From Opitutales bacterium UBA5694 (GTDB lineage Bacteria; Verrucomicrobiota; Verrucomicrobiia; Opitutales; Opitutaceae), in contig DIHO01000012.1 of NCBI GenBank assembly GCA_002420185.1, positions 174,880 to 238,879 on the forward strand: a stretch of DNA of 64,000 nucleotides, read 5' to 3'. Of this stretch, positions 47,156 to 56,428 are shown piece by piece (the stretch's first letter is position 1; each line of letters starts with the position of its first letter). Under the pieces are notes generated by a model. The model saw only the letters and a list, made by a program, of their open reading frames with translations. It was not told the DNA's origin and did no database searches. The position numbers and the translations under genes were made by a program.

Positions 47156-47734
47156 CTATGCAAGTCCTAGGATCATGCGGCCTTCTTCGCTTATCATGTT
47201 TTGATCCCAAGCGGGTTCCCAGGTCAAATTTACCTCTGCTTCATCTACGCCCGGCACGAGGATTACTTTGCTTTTTGCATCCTCTGCAATGGCAGGTCCC
47301 ATTCCGCATCCGGGAGCGGTGAGTGTCATTTGAACGATGACTCTATGGCGACCGCTGTCGTTGGGTTCTACACTCATAGAGTAGACGAGACCGAGATCAA
47401 CGATGTTTACGGGGATTTCTGGGTCGTAAACGTTTTTAAGTTGTTGCCAAATGGCTTCTTCATCCGGTTCTCCACCCTCACCCAACGTCTTCATGGGAGT
47501 CGCTTCCTGTTCGATTTCCTTGGACTTCTCCTCCACCAGATCGGGTCCCAGAGCATCCGCGTCTGCTCCTTGAATCCGAGCCAAGCCGTATGGGGTCATC
47601 ACTGTGTAGCTCCCGCCCAGTTGCTGTGTTATATGGACTTTAGTTAAAGCGGGTAGTTCGATCCGATCACCACTGGGAATCTGGACCGCCTCGACCTCTC
47701 TTGTTAGGCTGCGTTCTTCGGAGTCTTTGATCAT
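47156..47734 (-). CDS. sufT: SufT-like Fe-S assembly factor
   Basis: 192 residues. The N-terminal ~60 residues match the SufT-specific extension (VQIPSGDRIELPA, GSYTVMT), and the rest is a MIP18/DUF59 domain with YDPEIPVNIVDLGLVYSM and LTAPGCGMG, whose Cys binds or transfers clusters. It is the last gene of the fur-sufCBD-sufT operon, starting 24 bases after sufD. Confidence 0.92.
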   Translation of the reverse strand: MIKDSEERSLTREVEAVQIPSGDRIELPALTKVHITQQLGGSYTVMTPYGLARIQGADADALGPDLVEEKSKEIEQEATPMKTLGEGGEPDEEAIWQQLKNVYDPEIPVNIVDLGLVYSMSVEPNDSGRHRVIVQMTLTAPGCGMGPAIAEDAKSKVILVPGVDEAEVNLTWEPAWDQNMISEEGRMILGLA

Positions 47735-47757
47735 GAAATTAGGGAGCGATTTGTCAG

Positions 47758-49101
47758 CTAGGATCCAAACTTCTTGCGAATCAGCTGACGGGTACAGTCA
47801 GAGAGTTTTTCATCCACGATATTTTCCAGGATCTCTTCGAAGAAGCCGTACAAGATTAGCTCTTCAGCGGTATCTTTAGGTATCCCGCGGGCAAGCATGT
47901 AGAAAATCTCCTCTTCTTGAATCTCGCTTGTCGTTGCACCGTGACTACATTTTACATCATTGGCTTCAATCTCGAGCCCAGGCAGTGAATTGGCTTCAGC
48001 TGTGTTGCTCAGCAGTAGATTTCGATTTGTTTGATAGGCATCGGTCTGCTGGGCGACTTCATCGACTTTGATCAGACCAGAAAATATCGACTTTGAGTTT
48101 TCTTTCAAAGCATTCTTAAAAAGTAAATTTGAGGTGGTGTGCGGTGCGGAATGTGTTTGCAGGGTTCGCTGGTCGATTTCCTGGGCAGCGTTGGCCAGCG
48201 CCATAGATCTCATATCTACGTGAGCTCCAGATCCTTTGATTTGGCCGTGAGTTTCCGATCGGTAGTGCCCGCACCCGAGAATGATACTGTTCATGCTCAC
48301 GGTAGAATCCTTACCGGCGATATTGGAGTTGATCTGAAATCCCAGTGTATTCTCGTTTAGGTTCTGGATGAGCGTGTAGTTTAGCTCAGAGCCAACGCCG
48401 GCGAAGAGGTGAGTGACTCCACAGGAAAACACGGATTGCTCTCCTTCAGAGAGTTGGGCTTCGACGACACTAGCTTTTGCGTTCGCTTCAGCGATTACTA
48501 GCGTGTGGGGAAACATAGAACCATTTTCCGAAGTGGACCAATTGTAGGAACAAAATGGAGCTTCGACCTCAATTCCTTTGGGGATATAGAGGAGGACACC
48601 GTTGGTCACGAACGCGGAATGAATATGGGCGAACTTTTCCGAGCCAAGATCGATGCCTTGTTTCATGAAGTAATCTCGAAGTAAATCGCTATGCTCGACG
48701 ATTGCCTCGCTCAAGGGTGACCAAATAACCCCTTGGTCAGTCAGCTCTTTGGGAGCCCGGTTTGCCTGCACAATCTTGTTATCTGCAATTACAAAACCTC
48801 CCGCTTGTGTTCCAGTGAAACGAGACTTTTCGACTAGAGATGAGACATTGGGTGAAACGGTATCTCTGTCGAACTGGAATTTTCCGAGGCTGAGATTGTT
48901 TCGATTGGCGAAGCGCCAATTCTCGTCATTCCGCCTCGGCATCGGCATGTTCGCATAGGAATCAAACGCGTTCGTCTTGAACTCTCTCCACCATTTAGGA
49001 ACGGTATTCAAGGAATCCATATGATTCTGAAATGCGTATCGAATCGATTCGTCAAAACCTGCTTCGGCTTCCATTAAAGGATCTTCTATTAGTGAGGTCA
49101 C
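47758..49101 (-). CDS. sufD: Fe-S cluster assembly protein SufD
   Basis: 447 residues. Right-handed beta-helix core of the SufBD family with LYIPKGIEVEAPF, and C-terminal CSHGATTSEIQEEEIFYMLA, whose Cys/His residues lie at the SufB-SufD interface where the cluster forms. It forms SufBC2D with the two neighbouring gene products. It follows sufB by 45 bases. Confidence 0.95.
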   Translation of the reverse strand: MTSLIEDPLMEAEAGFDESIRYAFQNHMDSLNTVPKWWREFKTNAFDSYANMPMPRRNDENWRFANRNNLSLGKFQFDRDTVSPNVSSLVEKSRFTGTQAGGFVIADNKIVQANRAPKELTDQGVIWSPLSEAIVEHSDLLRDYFMKQGIDLGSEKFAHIHSAFVTNGVLLYIPKGIEVEAPFCSYNWSTSENGSMFPHTLVIAEANAKASVVEAQLSEGEQSVFSCGVTHLFAGVGSELNYTLIQNLNENTLGFQINSNIAGKDSTVSMNSIILGCGHYRSETHGQIKGSGAHVDMRSMALANAAQEIDQRTLQTHSAPHTTSNLLFKNALKENSKSIFSGLIKVDEVAQQTDAYQTNRNLLLSNTAEANSLPGLEIEANDVKCSHGATTSEIQEEEIFYMLARGIPKDTAEELILYGFFEEILENIVDEKLSDCTRQLIRKKFGS

Positions 49102-49146
49102 TGAGCAATTTATAAATAAGTTAAAATATCCAGCCGATGAAGGAAG

Positions 49147-50556
49147 TCAGCCGACGGAGCCTTCCATTTCCAATTCGATTAAACGTTTTAGCTCAACGCT
49201 ATACTCCATGGGGAACTGTCTGGTCAGATCATTAACGAATCCATTCACGCTCAAACTCATCGCATCAGCCTCGCTGAGTCCGCGTTGCTGCATGTAGAAA
49301 ATTTGTTCTGCGGATACTTTACTGACAGAAGCTTCATGCTGCACATAATTTTGATCACCCCGTACGGTTATTGCTGGATAGGTGTCCGTGCGGGAATCGG
49401 AATTGATAAGAAGGGCGTCGCACTCCGTGTTATTCTTGCAGCCTTTCAAGTGTTTTGGGATGCGCACCTGGCCTCGGTAGGTCGATCGTCCCTTGCCCAC
49501 GCTTATCGACTTCGATATCACATTGCTTGTGGTGTCGTCTGCCGCATGGATCATCTTGGCACCGGTATCCTGGTGCTGGTCATCGTTGGCTAAGGCTATA
49601 CTTAAAACTTCTCCTCGGGCTTTGCGTCCTTTGAGTATCACCCCTGGATACTTCATTGTCAGTCTTGACCCAATATTGCAATCGATCCATTTTACGACTG
49701 AGCCCTCATGGGCGATCGCTCGTTTTGTCACAAGGTTGAATACATTGCTCGACCAATTTTGGACAGTTATATATTCGATTTTGGCACCCGGCATAGCGAC
49801 GAGCTCAACTACGGCACTATGGAGCGTGGCAGTGTCGAATTTTGGTGCCGTACATCCCTCCATGTAGGTGACTTCCGATCCTTCATCGGCGATAATCAGC
49901 GTTCGTTCGAATTGGCCGAAATTTTCTGCATTGATCCGGAAGTAAGCCTGCAGAGGGTGGCTTACCTTGACCCCAGGCGGGACATATATGAATGAGCCAC
50001 CCGAAAACACTGCACTGTTCAATGCTGCGTACTTGTTGTCAGCAGTAGGTATGACTTTGCCAAACCACTTTTTGAAAATTTCGGGGTGCTCCATGAGCCC
50101 GTCTGTACTGCCCATGAATATTACCCCATCCTTTGCGACTGCTTCCTTGATGTTTGAATACGCGGCTTCGGAGTCGAACTGAGCCTCAACCCCAGCCAGA
50201 AATTTTCGTTCATTCTCTGGAATGCCAAGCCGTTCGAAGGTTTCTTTGACCTCATCTGGAACGTCATCCCAACTTTTCTTGGCACGCTGATCGCCTGCGA
50301 GGTAGTAGCGGATCTTGTTGAAATCGATATTCTCTAGGTCCTTGGTGGCCCAATGCGTGGGCATTGGTTTGTCTTGAAAAACTTTTAGAGCCCGTTTGCG
50401 AAAATCGCGGATCCAGTCGTCTTCACCCTTGACATCGCTGATGTAGTCGACAGTTCCCTCGTTCAAGCCGACACCGGCGTCGAACTTGTGAGTTTCGGCG
50501 TATTTGAAATCCCCTTTGTCCCGGTCTATCTCTATATTGTGGGTTGCAGTTGTCAT
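49147..50556 (-). CDS. sufB: Fe-S cluster assembly protein SufB
   Basis: 469 residues. Motifs KYAALNSAVFSGGSFIYVPP, YMEGCTAP and NTECDALLINSDSRTDTYP (with the cluster-forming Cys) identify SufB, the scaffold subunit. It follows sufC by 27 bases. Confidence 0.97.
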   Translation of the reverse strand: MTTATHNIEIDRDKGDFKYAETHKFDAGVGLNEGTVDYISDVKGEDDWIRDFRKRALKVFQDKPMPTHWATKDLENIDFNKIRYYLAGDQRAKKSWDDVPDEVKETFERLGIPENERKFLAGVEAQFDSEAAYSNIKEAVAKDGVIFMGSTDGLMEHPEIFKKWFGKVIPTADNKYAALNSAVFSGGSFIYVPPGVKVSHPLQAYFRINAENFGQFERTLIIADEGSEVTYMEGCTAPKFDTATLHSAVVELVAMPGAKIEYITVQNWSSNVFNLVTKRAIAHEGSVVKWIDCNIGSRLTMKYPGVILKGRKARGEVLSIALANDDQHQDTGAKMIHAADDTTSNVISKSISVGKGRSTYRGQVRIPKHLKGCKNNTECDALLINSDSRTDTYPAITVRGDQNYVQHEASVSKVSAEQIFYMQQRGLSEADAMSLSVNGFVNDLTRQFPMEYSVELKRLIELEMEGSVG

Positions 50557-50583
50557 CTTCTTTAGGTGCTGGTTTTGGGACTT

Positions 50584-51345
50584 CTAAGCGGCGTTTTCTG
50601 CGATTTCCTTGATCCAGTCGTAACCTTTGCTTTCGAGCTCTAGGGCGAGACTCTTGTCACCGCTTTTAACGATCCGGCCGTCATACATTACATGGACCTT
50701 GTCCGGAACGATATAGTCGAGCAGGCGTTGATAGTGGGTGATGACGAGAGCACCTAGTTCCGGCCCCCGAAGTGCGTTTACTCCCTCGGAGACAATTTTC
50801 AATGCGTCAATGTCCAAGCCCGAGTCCGTTTCATCCAAAATTGCGTACTTAGGATTAAGCATGGCTAACTGTAGGATCTCACAACGCTTCTTTTCTCCTC
50901 CTGAAAATCCTTCGTTGATAGAACGGGAAGTGAATTTCCGATCGATCTTAAGCCTATCCATCTTTTCATAGAGCTCCTTGTAGTATGCTGGAGCATCAAG
51001 ATCTTCGCCTTCTGGCAGACGTGCATTCCTCGCCGCCCGGATGAAGTTGGCGATCGATACGCCTGGTATTTCCATTGGGTATTGAAAGGCGAGGAAGAGA
51101 CCAGCCCGAGAGCGTTCGTCCACTTCCAGATTAATTATCGATTCTCCATCTATCAAGGCGTCGCCACTGGTAATTTCGTAGTCGGGATGGCCGGCTAGTG
51201 CCTTTGCCAAAGTACTTTTGCCGGTACCGTTGGGTCCCATGATGGCGTGCACTTCGCTCTTGGGAATAGTAAGGCTAAAGTCCTTTATGATCTGCTTATC
51301 GCCTATCATTACGTTCAGGTTCTTTATTTCGAGTGATGCTCTCAT
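50584..51345 (-). CDS. sufC: Fe-S assembly ATPase SufC
   Basis: 253 residues. ABC-type ATPase with Walker A GPNGTGKST, signature FSGGEKKR and Walker B AILDETDSGLD. It powers the conformational change of SufBC2D. Its ATG overlaps the stop of the upstream Fur-family regulator, so the two are translationally coupled. Confidence 0.97.
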   Translation of the reverse strand: MRASLEIKNLNVMIGDKQIIKDFSLTIPKSEVHAIMGPNGTGKSTLAKALAGHPDYEITSGDALIDGESIINLEVDERSRAGLFLAFQYPMEIPGVSIANFIRAARNARLPEGEDLDAPAYYKELYEKMDRLKIDRKFTSRSINEGFSGGEKKRCEILQLAMLNPKYAILDETDSGLDIDALKIVSEGVNALRGPELGALVITHYQRLLDYIVPDKVHVMYDGRIVKSGDKSLALELESKGYDWIKEIAENAA

Positions 51346-51812
51346 GATAAATTTAGTTGAGAGGGTTCACCGCTTTCTTTGGCGGGTTGCACTTTCGTCG
51401 CACTCCTCCCGCGAAAAGTGATATCGATCGAGCTGGGTTCGAAATTCTCGGGCAAGAGGTTGGCAAGCTCATTGAGAATTTCAGGTTCTAGCTGAACGTC
51501 GAAAACCTCCCCAGTATCGTTATCATGGAAATGGGCGTGCTCGGATAGATTGGGGCAGAATCGCGTCGATTCCCGTTCGAGGTGAACCTGTTTGACTAGG
51601 TGGCACTGAACGAGCGTGTCGAGGCAGTTATATACGGTCGCGAGAGATATGCTTGGCATATCTGCTTTGACTCGGGCGAATATCTCATCTGCGGTAGGAT
51701 GGTCTCGTTTAGAGAGAATCGCATTAAATACGACTTCTCTTTGACGCGTGGATCGAAGTCCCGCTTGGGCGAGCTTTCGTTTTAGCGTCTCTGTGGTGAT
51801 TTCTGAGTTCAT
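51342..51812 (-). CDS. Fur-family transcriptional regulator without CxxC
   Basis: 156 residues. Winged-helix DNA-binding half (GLRSTRQREVVFNAILSKRD, HPTADEIFARVK, ISLATVYNCLDTLV) and a metal-sensing half with HAHFHDNDTGEVFDV. The two CxxC motifs that bind structural zinc in Fur, PerR and Zur are absent: there are only three cysteines, none paired that way. This resembles the Irr or other CxxC-less branch. It is the first gene of the suf operon and probably represses it and itself in response to iron, haem or peroxide; the signal cannot be read from sequence. Confidence 0.9.
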   Translation of the reverse strand: MNSEITTETLKRKLAQAGLRSTRQREVVFNAILSKRDHPTADEIFARVKADMPSISLATVYNCLDTLVQCHLVKQVHLERESTRFCPNLSEHAHFHDNDTGEVFDVQLEPEILNELANLLPENFEPSSIDITFRGRSATKVQPAKESGEPSQLNLS

Positions 51813-51867
51813 TTTTATCTATACGTGATGGCTATAACTAAGAATCGATTTCAGAACCCAATCAAAA

Positions 51868-51882
51868 ATGGAATAATTCTAA
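51868..51882 (-). promoter_or_regulatory. Fur-type 7-1-7 operator, proximal
   Basis: ATGGAATAATTCTAA, a near-palindrome around one central base (GAAT-A-ATTC), centred 63 bases before the regulator ATG. It matches the general TxxxAAT-N-ATTxxxA layout of Fur/PerR/Zur boxes, and its core TGGAAT-N-ATTCTA is repeated exactly at the distal site. Confidence 0.7.
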
Positions 51883-51896
51883 ATATCAAGATTAAA

Positions 51897-51911
51897 TTGG
51901 AATCATTCTAG
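51897..51911 (-). promoter_or_regulatory. Fur-type 7-1-7 operator, distal
   Basis: TTGGAATCATTCTAG, centred 29 bases from the proximal site, about three helical turns, so two dimers would lie on the same DNA face. The 13-base core is identical apart from the central base. A further palindrome, GAATTG-AA-CAATTC at 51932-51945, lies upstream but has different spacing. Confidence 0.7.
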
Positions 51912-52052
51912 ATAGAGGCTGCTCTAAATGGGAATTGAACAATTCTGTTTGAAGGCATTTTTATAACCTTGAGCTGAGCCAATGGGGCCCACGTAGATCA
52001 GGCGGAAGTAGATTGGCTTGCGACAAGCATTTCAGCTATGATCAAAAAGAAA

Positions 52053-52994
52053 CTATTCCGACTCCGCCAAGTAGCGCTCGGCTTCAATCGCTGCTTGGCA
52101 ACCCATCCCAGCAGCGGTGATCGCCTGACGGTAGACGTGGTCGGCGCAGTCACCAGAAACGTATACGCCAGGAATATTGGTTTTAACCTGACTGCCGGTT
52201 TCCGGAACAAAGTAGCCGTTTTCGTCCACCTTGATGGCATCGGCGAAAGGTCCCGTATTGGGAAGGTGGCCGATGGCGATGAAAACCCCTTTGCAAGGAA
52301 GTCCCGATTGTTTGTTGGAAACTCGATTCTTTAGGCGAACGCTACTAACGTTTCCTGTGCTGTCAGCGACGATTTCTTCGACGACGGTATCCCAGAGTAC
52401 CTCAATTTTTTCGTGGGCGAGAGTTCTGTCTGCCATGATCTTTGATGCACGAAGTGCGTCGCGGCGGTGAATCAAGGTGATCTTTCTACAAAATCGAGTG
52501 AGAAAAAGGGCTTCTTCGCAAGCGGTATCGCCACCCCCAACGACTACTACATCCAAGTTGCGGTAAAAGGCTCCATCACAGGTGGCACAAGTGGTGACTC
52601 CTCTGCCCCCAAACATCTCTTTTTCACCGGGTACTCCCAATAGCCTAGGAGAGGCTCCAGTCGCAATGATAACAGATCGGGCCTTGTACTCACGGGATGA
52701 AGTTTTGAGAGTATATGCGGATTGGGAAAAGTCGATTGACTCAATTTGGCTTTGTTCGAAGCGAGTGCCAAAGCGAGTCGCTTGCTTACGCAAATTATCC
52801 ATCAGCATAAAACCGTCAATCCCGTCTGGAAATCCAGGAAAATTCTCCACCTCACTGGTCTGAGTCAGTTGGCCACCGGGTAGGTAACCCTCAAGGACGA
52901 GAGGGTTTAAGTTGGCACGAGCGGTGTAAATCGCTGCAGTAAGGCCAGAGCAGCCAGTGCCAATGATGAGGACGTTTTCTATATCGTTAGACAT
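52053..52994 (-). CDS. trxB: Thioredoxin reductase
   Basis: 313 residues from ATG 52994 (MSNDIENVLIIGTGCSG); longer upstream frames add 32 residues with no family match. FAD-binding GTGCSGLTAA, redox-active CATC (C136, C139) and NADPH-binding VVVGGGDTACEEA are present, plus the C-terminal GVYVSGDCADHVYRQ. It keeps thioredoxin reduced with NADPH. Confidence 0.96.
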   Translation of the reverse strand: MSNDIENVLIIGTGCSGLTAAIYTARANLNPLVLEGYLPGGQLTQTSEVENFPGFPDGIDGFMLMDNLRKQATRFGTRFEQSQIESIDFSQSAYTLKTSSREYKARSVIIATGASPRLLGVPGEKEMFGGRGVTTCATCDGAFYRNLDVVVVGGGDTACEEALFLTRFCRKITLIHRRDALRASKIMADRTLAHEKIEVLWDTVVEEIVADSTGNVSSVRLKNRVSNKQSGLPCKGVFIAIGHLPNTGPFADAIKVDENGYFVPETGSQVKTNIPGVYVSGDCADHVYRQAITAAGMGCQAAIEAERYLAESE

Positions 52995-53119
52995 TTCGAG
53001 TTTTGATTCAGATTTGAAAGTAGTTGGTTGGCGATGATAAAAATAGATCTGTTTCGCGACGGAGAAGCGAGGTTGAGAATAGCTTTGCAACCCAGGTCTT
53101 CTCCCTTAAGCGGTTTTTG

Positions 53120-53920
53120 GTGAACTCAATCATAGATACGCACACGCACCTGGATAGATTTTATCACAAAGGAACTCTGGACACCGTTCTTGAGGCTGCG
53201 GTGAATGAAGGCGTTGACCGTGTGGTGACGGTGGGTACTGACTTTGACGATTGGGACCTGTACGGGGAGCTCGCAAAGTCGTATCAGGGTAAGATCGACT
53301 ACACCGTTGGAATCCATCCCTGTTCGGTTAATGGGAGTTGGGAAGTGGCTTCCCGAAAGATTGCCAATTTCTGGACAAGGGAGAAGGCACCCGTTGCCCT
53401 TGGCGAAATCGGACTAGATCGGTTTCACCTCTCGAAGGATGAATCGGAGGCTGAAAAGGTTTTCAACCTGCAATTAGACGCGTTTCGGGCTCAGCTGGAA
53501 ATTTCAAAGAAACTAAACGTACCCGTAGTCGTGCACTCGCGGGGGGCTTTCAGGGAATGTGTAGAAGTGATTGACGATTCAGGTATGGATTGGACCCGGG
53601 TTGTGTTTCACTGTTTTTCGGAAGGGCCTGGAGAAATGAAGCAATTAATGGATCGAGGTGCGTTTGGAAGCTTCACTGGAATCATAACTTTCAAAAACGC
53701 CGAGCCGATCAGGGATGCGGCGAAACTACAGGGATTGGGGCGATTGATGATTGAAACGGACGCACCTTATTTGGCTCCGATGCCGCATCGCGGCAAGCCG
53801 AACGAACCTTCCTACTTACGCCACACGGCAGATTACTGTGCGGTAATTTTTGGGTCGACCCCAAGCGAGCTAGCCGCAGTGACTACAGAAAACGCGTTCA
53901 GCTTTTACGGTTTGGAGTAA
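53120..53920 (+). CDS. TatD-family metal-dependent hydrolase/DNase
   Basis: 266 residues from GTG 53120, chosen because the family starts just before the metal motif IIDTHTHLDRF; TTG 53117 is also possible and the frame stays open 30 codons further up. Other motifs: VGIHPCS, LGEIGLDRFH, VVHSRGAF, FHCFSEG and IETDAPYLAP, giving the full metal site. Members act as 3'-5' exonucleases or quality-control deaminase/deacylase-type hydrolases. Confidence 0.9.
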   Translation: MNSIIDTHTHLDRFYHKGTLDTVLEAAVNEGVDRVVTVGTDFDDWDLYGELAKSYQGKIDYTVGIHPCSVNGSWEVASRKIANFWTREKAPVALGEIGLDRFHLSKDESEAEKVFNLQLDAFRAQLEISKKLNVPVVVHSRGAFRECVEVIDDSGMDWTRVVFHCFSEGPGEMKQLMDRGAFGSFTGIITFKNAEPIRDAAKLQGLGRLMIETDAPYLAPMPHRGKPNEPSYLRHTADYCAVIFGSTPSELAAVTTENAFSFYGLE

Positions 53921-53965
53921 ACGCAGGCGATTGAAACTTCGGACAACTAGGTAGATCCAGAAGCT

Positions 53966-54265
53966 TTACTTTTCGTCGAACTTCGACGCGAAAAGCGTCT
54001 CGAGATCGTCCAAAGCCTGTTTTGCGTCTTGTCCATAGGCGATGGCCTTGATTTTTGATCCCTTGCTTGCAGCGAGCATCATAAGGCCCATAATGGACTT
54101 TCCGTTAACCTGTTCTTCATCCTTTTCAAAAAACACGTCACTCTCGTATTTGTTCGCGGCACGCACGATCATGGCAGCAGGACGAGCGTGAATTCCCATT
54201 TGGTTTTGAACCAAGAGAATTCGTTCGACGGATTTTCCTTCTTGATGGAGGTTCGACGAGTCCAT
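53966..54265 (-). CDS. HPr family phosphocarrier protein
   Basis: 99 residues. Phosphorylated His26 in GIHARPA and regulatory Ser57 in GKSIMGLMML are conserved. About ten extra N-terminal residues precede the standard fold. HPr passes phosphate from EI to PTS components or, with HPr kinase, serves regulation. No PTS enzyme or hprK gene is next to it in this window. Confidence 0.92.
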   Translation of the reverse strand: MDSSNLHQEGKSVERILLVQNQMGIHARPAAMIVRAANKYESDVFFEKDEEQVNGKSIMGLMMLAASKGSKIKAIAYGQDAKQALDDLETLFASKFDEK

Positions 54266-54360
54266 TTAGGGCTTCAAATAGTGTTATGGCTGTTAAAACA
54301 AGCGATAATTCAAAAATTTGCGAGTTCACAAATCTCGTTGGGCCGTTTTTATAGCGGTTT

Positions 54361-55104
54361 ATGTTAGCGATTATTGCTCCCGCTCGTCTTGCCTCCACTC
54401 GTTTTCCTGAAAAGCTTCTCTTTCCAATTAAGGGGAAGCCGCTCATTCTGTGGGTGGCAGAACGTTTGCAAGACCAAGTGCCGGAAATACCGCGGTATTT
54501 TGCGGTGGATGACTTGCGACTGGAAGCAGTATTGCGAGACGCGGGGCATAAAACTATCACGACGCGTGCTAACCACACTTGCGGGACAGACCGTCTAGCT
54601 GAAGCAAACGAGAAGATTGGAGCTGAGTGGCTAATCAATGTTCAGGGGGATGAACCTTTAGTTACTAGGGGGCAAATTATAGCAATAGAGTCTCTGCTAA
54701 AAGAGGGTGCTTTTATGGCGACTCTGGCGACTCCATTCACTACAAGGGCTGACTTTCTTGATCCCAACCAGGTCAAGGTAGTCATGGACAATGCCCAAAA
54801 CGCTTTGTATTTTTCCAGGGCGGTGATTCCGTATGACCGGGATGGATTCGAGATTTTCGAGGATGACTGGGTGGCGAGTGCTCCGGCGTATCGGCATTTA
54901 GGGCTATACGGGTATAGTGCGGATTTTCTTCGGACCTACTGCAGTTTGCCGAAAGGAAAACTGGAAAAGGTAGAGAGGCTTGAGCAACTTCGCGTTTTGG
55001 AAAACGGCTATGATATTAAGGTCGCCCTTACTGATGAGCTATCGATTGGAATTGACACTCCCAATGATGCAGCCCGCTTCGAGGAACACTTGAATCGAAT
55101 TTAG
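54361..55104 (+). CDS. kdsB: 3-deoxy-manno-octulosonate cytidylyltransferase
   Basis: 247 residues. Motifs APARLASTRFPEKLL (nucleotide binding), NVQGDEPLV (metal and CTP) and YRHLGLYGYSADFL fit KdsB. It activates Kdo as CMP-Kdo for lipopolysaccharide inner core, implying a Gram-negative outer membrane with LPS. It converges on carA with 22 bases between stops. Confidence 0.95.
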   Translation: MLAIIAPARLASTRFPEKLLFPIKGKPLILWVAERLQDQVPEIPRYFAVDDLRLEAVLRDAGHKTITTRANHTCGTDRLAEANEKIGAEWLINVQGDEPLVTRGQIIAIESLLKEGAFMATLATPFTTRADFLDPNQVKVVMDNAQNALYFSRAVIPYDRDGFEIFEDDWVASAPAYRHLGLYGYSADFLRTYCSLPKGKLEKVERLEQLRVLENGYDIKVALTDELSIGIDTPNDAARFEEHLNRI

Positions 55105-55126
55105 GCAACACCGATTGCTGGTTGCT

Positions 55127-56293
55127 CTAAGCAGGTGCGGCAGAGTTTTCGGCGACCATTTTGTAGAATTTCTCGAAATTGGGGTTAGCGTCGCTCGGTC
55201 CGGGACCCGCCTCGGGATGATATTGTACGGAAAAGACGGGTTTGTCCTTCAATTGAATACCGGCGATCGTCTTGTCGTTTAGGTTGGCCTCGGTGATCTC
55301 TGCTCCCGCTTCTTCGAGTCCCTCTTCGGATGTTGCGAATCCGTGATTATGGGCGGTTATCGCAACCCAGTCGTTCTCGAAGTTCTTAATTGGCTGGTTA
55401 CCCCCGCGATGGCCAAACTTTAGCTTGAAGGTCTTGGCACCTATGGCGTGCGTGATGATTTGGTGCCCTAGGCAAATCCCGAACGTAGGGAATTCTTGGA
55501 TGAGTTCTCGAACGGTTTGGTGTGCATAGGTCACCGCCTCAGGATCTCCTGGACCATTGGAAAGAAAGATCCCTTCTGGATCGATGGCTTTGATTTCCGC
55601 AATAGAGGCGGAAGCAGGAAAAACATGAACCTCGAAGCCATGAAATGCGAGCTCGCGAAAAATAGATTTCTTTGCTCCGAAGTCGAGAGCGGCGATACGG
55701 AAAATTCGATCCTTGCTCTTGCTGGAACGAACCGTTGAGCCGGTAGGGTTGTAGGGCCAATTGCCTATATCTGAGGGACAGTAGACGTAGGGAGTGGAGC
55801 AGGTTACCTCTTTAACATAGTCAGTGCCAACGATGCCTACCCAGTCTTTCGCGTTCTGGACGGCCTCCTCGTCTGAAATATCCTCAGTACTCAAGCAGGC
55901 TTTCATCGACCCGTGAATACGAAGTTTTTTGGTAAGGGCACGCGTGTCGATACCCTCCAAACCGGGAATGTTGTTTTGCTCTAGAAAATTAGATAAGGTA
56001 TCGGTGCTTCGCCAGTTGCTAGCGATTGGGCTGAGCTCGCGAACAACGAAACCCTGGACCATTGGCTTGGAGGCTTCGTTGTCTTCCAAATTGACCCCGT
56101 AGTTGCCGATCATTGGAGCGGTCATGGCAACGATCTGTCCAAAGTAGGAAGGATCGGTCAATATTTCCTGATAACCTGTCATGCTCGTATTAAACACAGC
56201 TTCCCCGACGACTGTCTTATGGCTTCCGAAGGCTTTGCCTTGAAAAATCGTTCCGTCTTCTAATGCTAGTACACCCGCTTGTGATTCGCTCAT
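55127..56293 (-). CDS. carA: Carbamoyl phosphate synthase small subunit
   Basis: 388 residues. N-terminal CarA domain (ALEDGTIFQGKAFG, TGYQEILTDPSYFGQIV) and a class I glutamine amidotransferase domain with the nucleophile in FGICLGHQ and HPE in QYHPEAGPGP. It supplies ammonia for carbamoyl phosphate in pyrimidine and arginine synthesis. carB is not adjacent. Confidence 0.97.
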   Translation of the reverse strand: MSESQAGVLALEDGTIFQGKAFGSHKTVVGEAVFNTSMTGYQEILTDPSYFGQIVAMTAPMIGNYGVNLEDNEASKPMVQGFVVRELSPIASNWRSTDTLSNFLEQNNIPGLEGIDTRALTKKLRIHGSMKACLSTEDISDEEAVQNAKDWVGIVGTDYVKEVTCSTPYVYCPSDIGNWPYNPTGSTVRSSKSKDRIFRIAALDFGAKKSIFRELAFHGFEVHVFPASASIAEIKAIDPEGIFLSNGPGDPEAVTYAHQTVRELIQEFPTFGICLGHQIITHAIGAKTFKLKFGHRGGNQPIKNFENDWVAITAHNHGFATSEEGLEEAGAEITEANLNDKTIAGIQLKDKPVFSVQYHPEAGPGPSDANPNFEKFYKMVAENSAAPA

Positions 56294-56428
56294 TTTGAAT
56301 TTTTAGAAAAGGTAGTTTACTGATATGTGCCAATCCCTTTTTCTTCCTAATTCAAATTATTATGGAATTTGATTCCCGTTTAGACGAAACGGTTTTCGAA
56401 TCGTCTGTTATCAAAAGCAAATATTCTT

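Noticed and set aside
51932..51945. GAATTG-AA-CAATTC palindrome as a third Fur box.
   Set aside because: Its spacer is two bases rather than one and the arms lack the T-R-GAAT pattern, so it does not match the other two sites.
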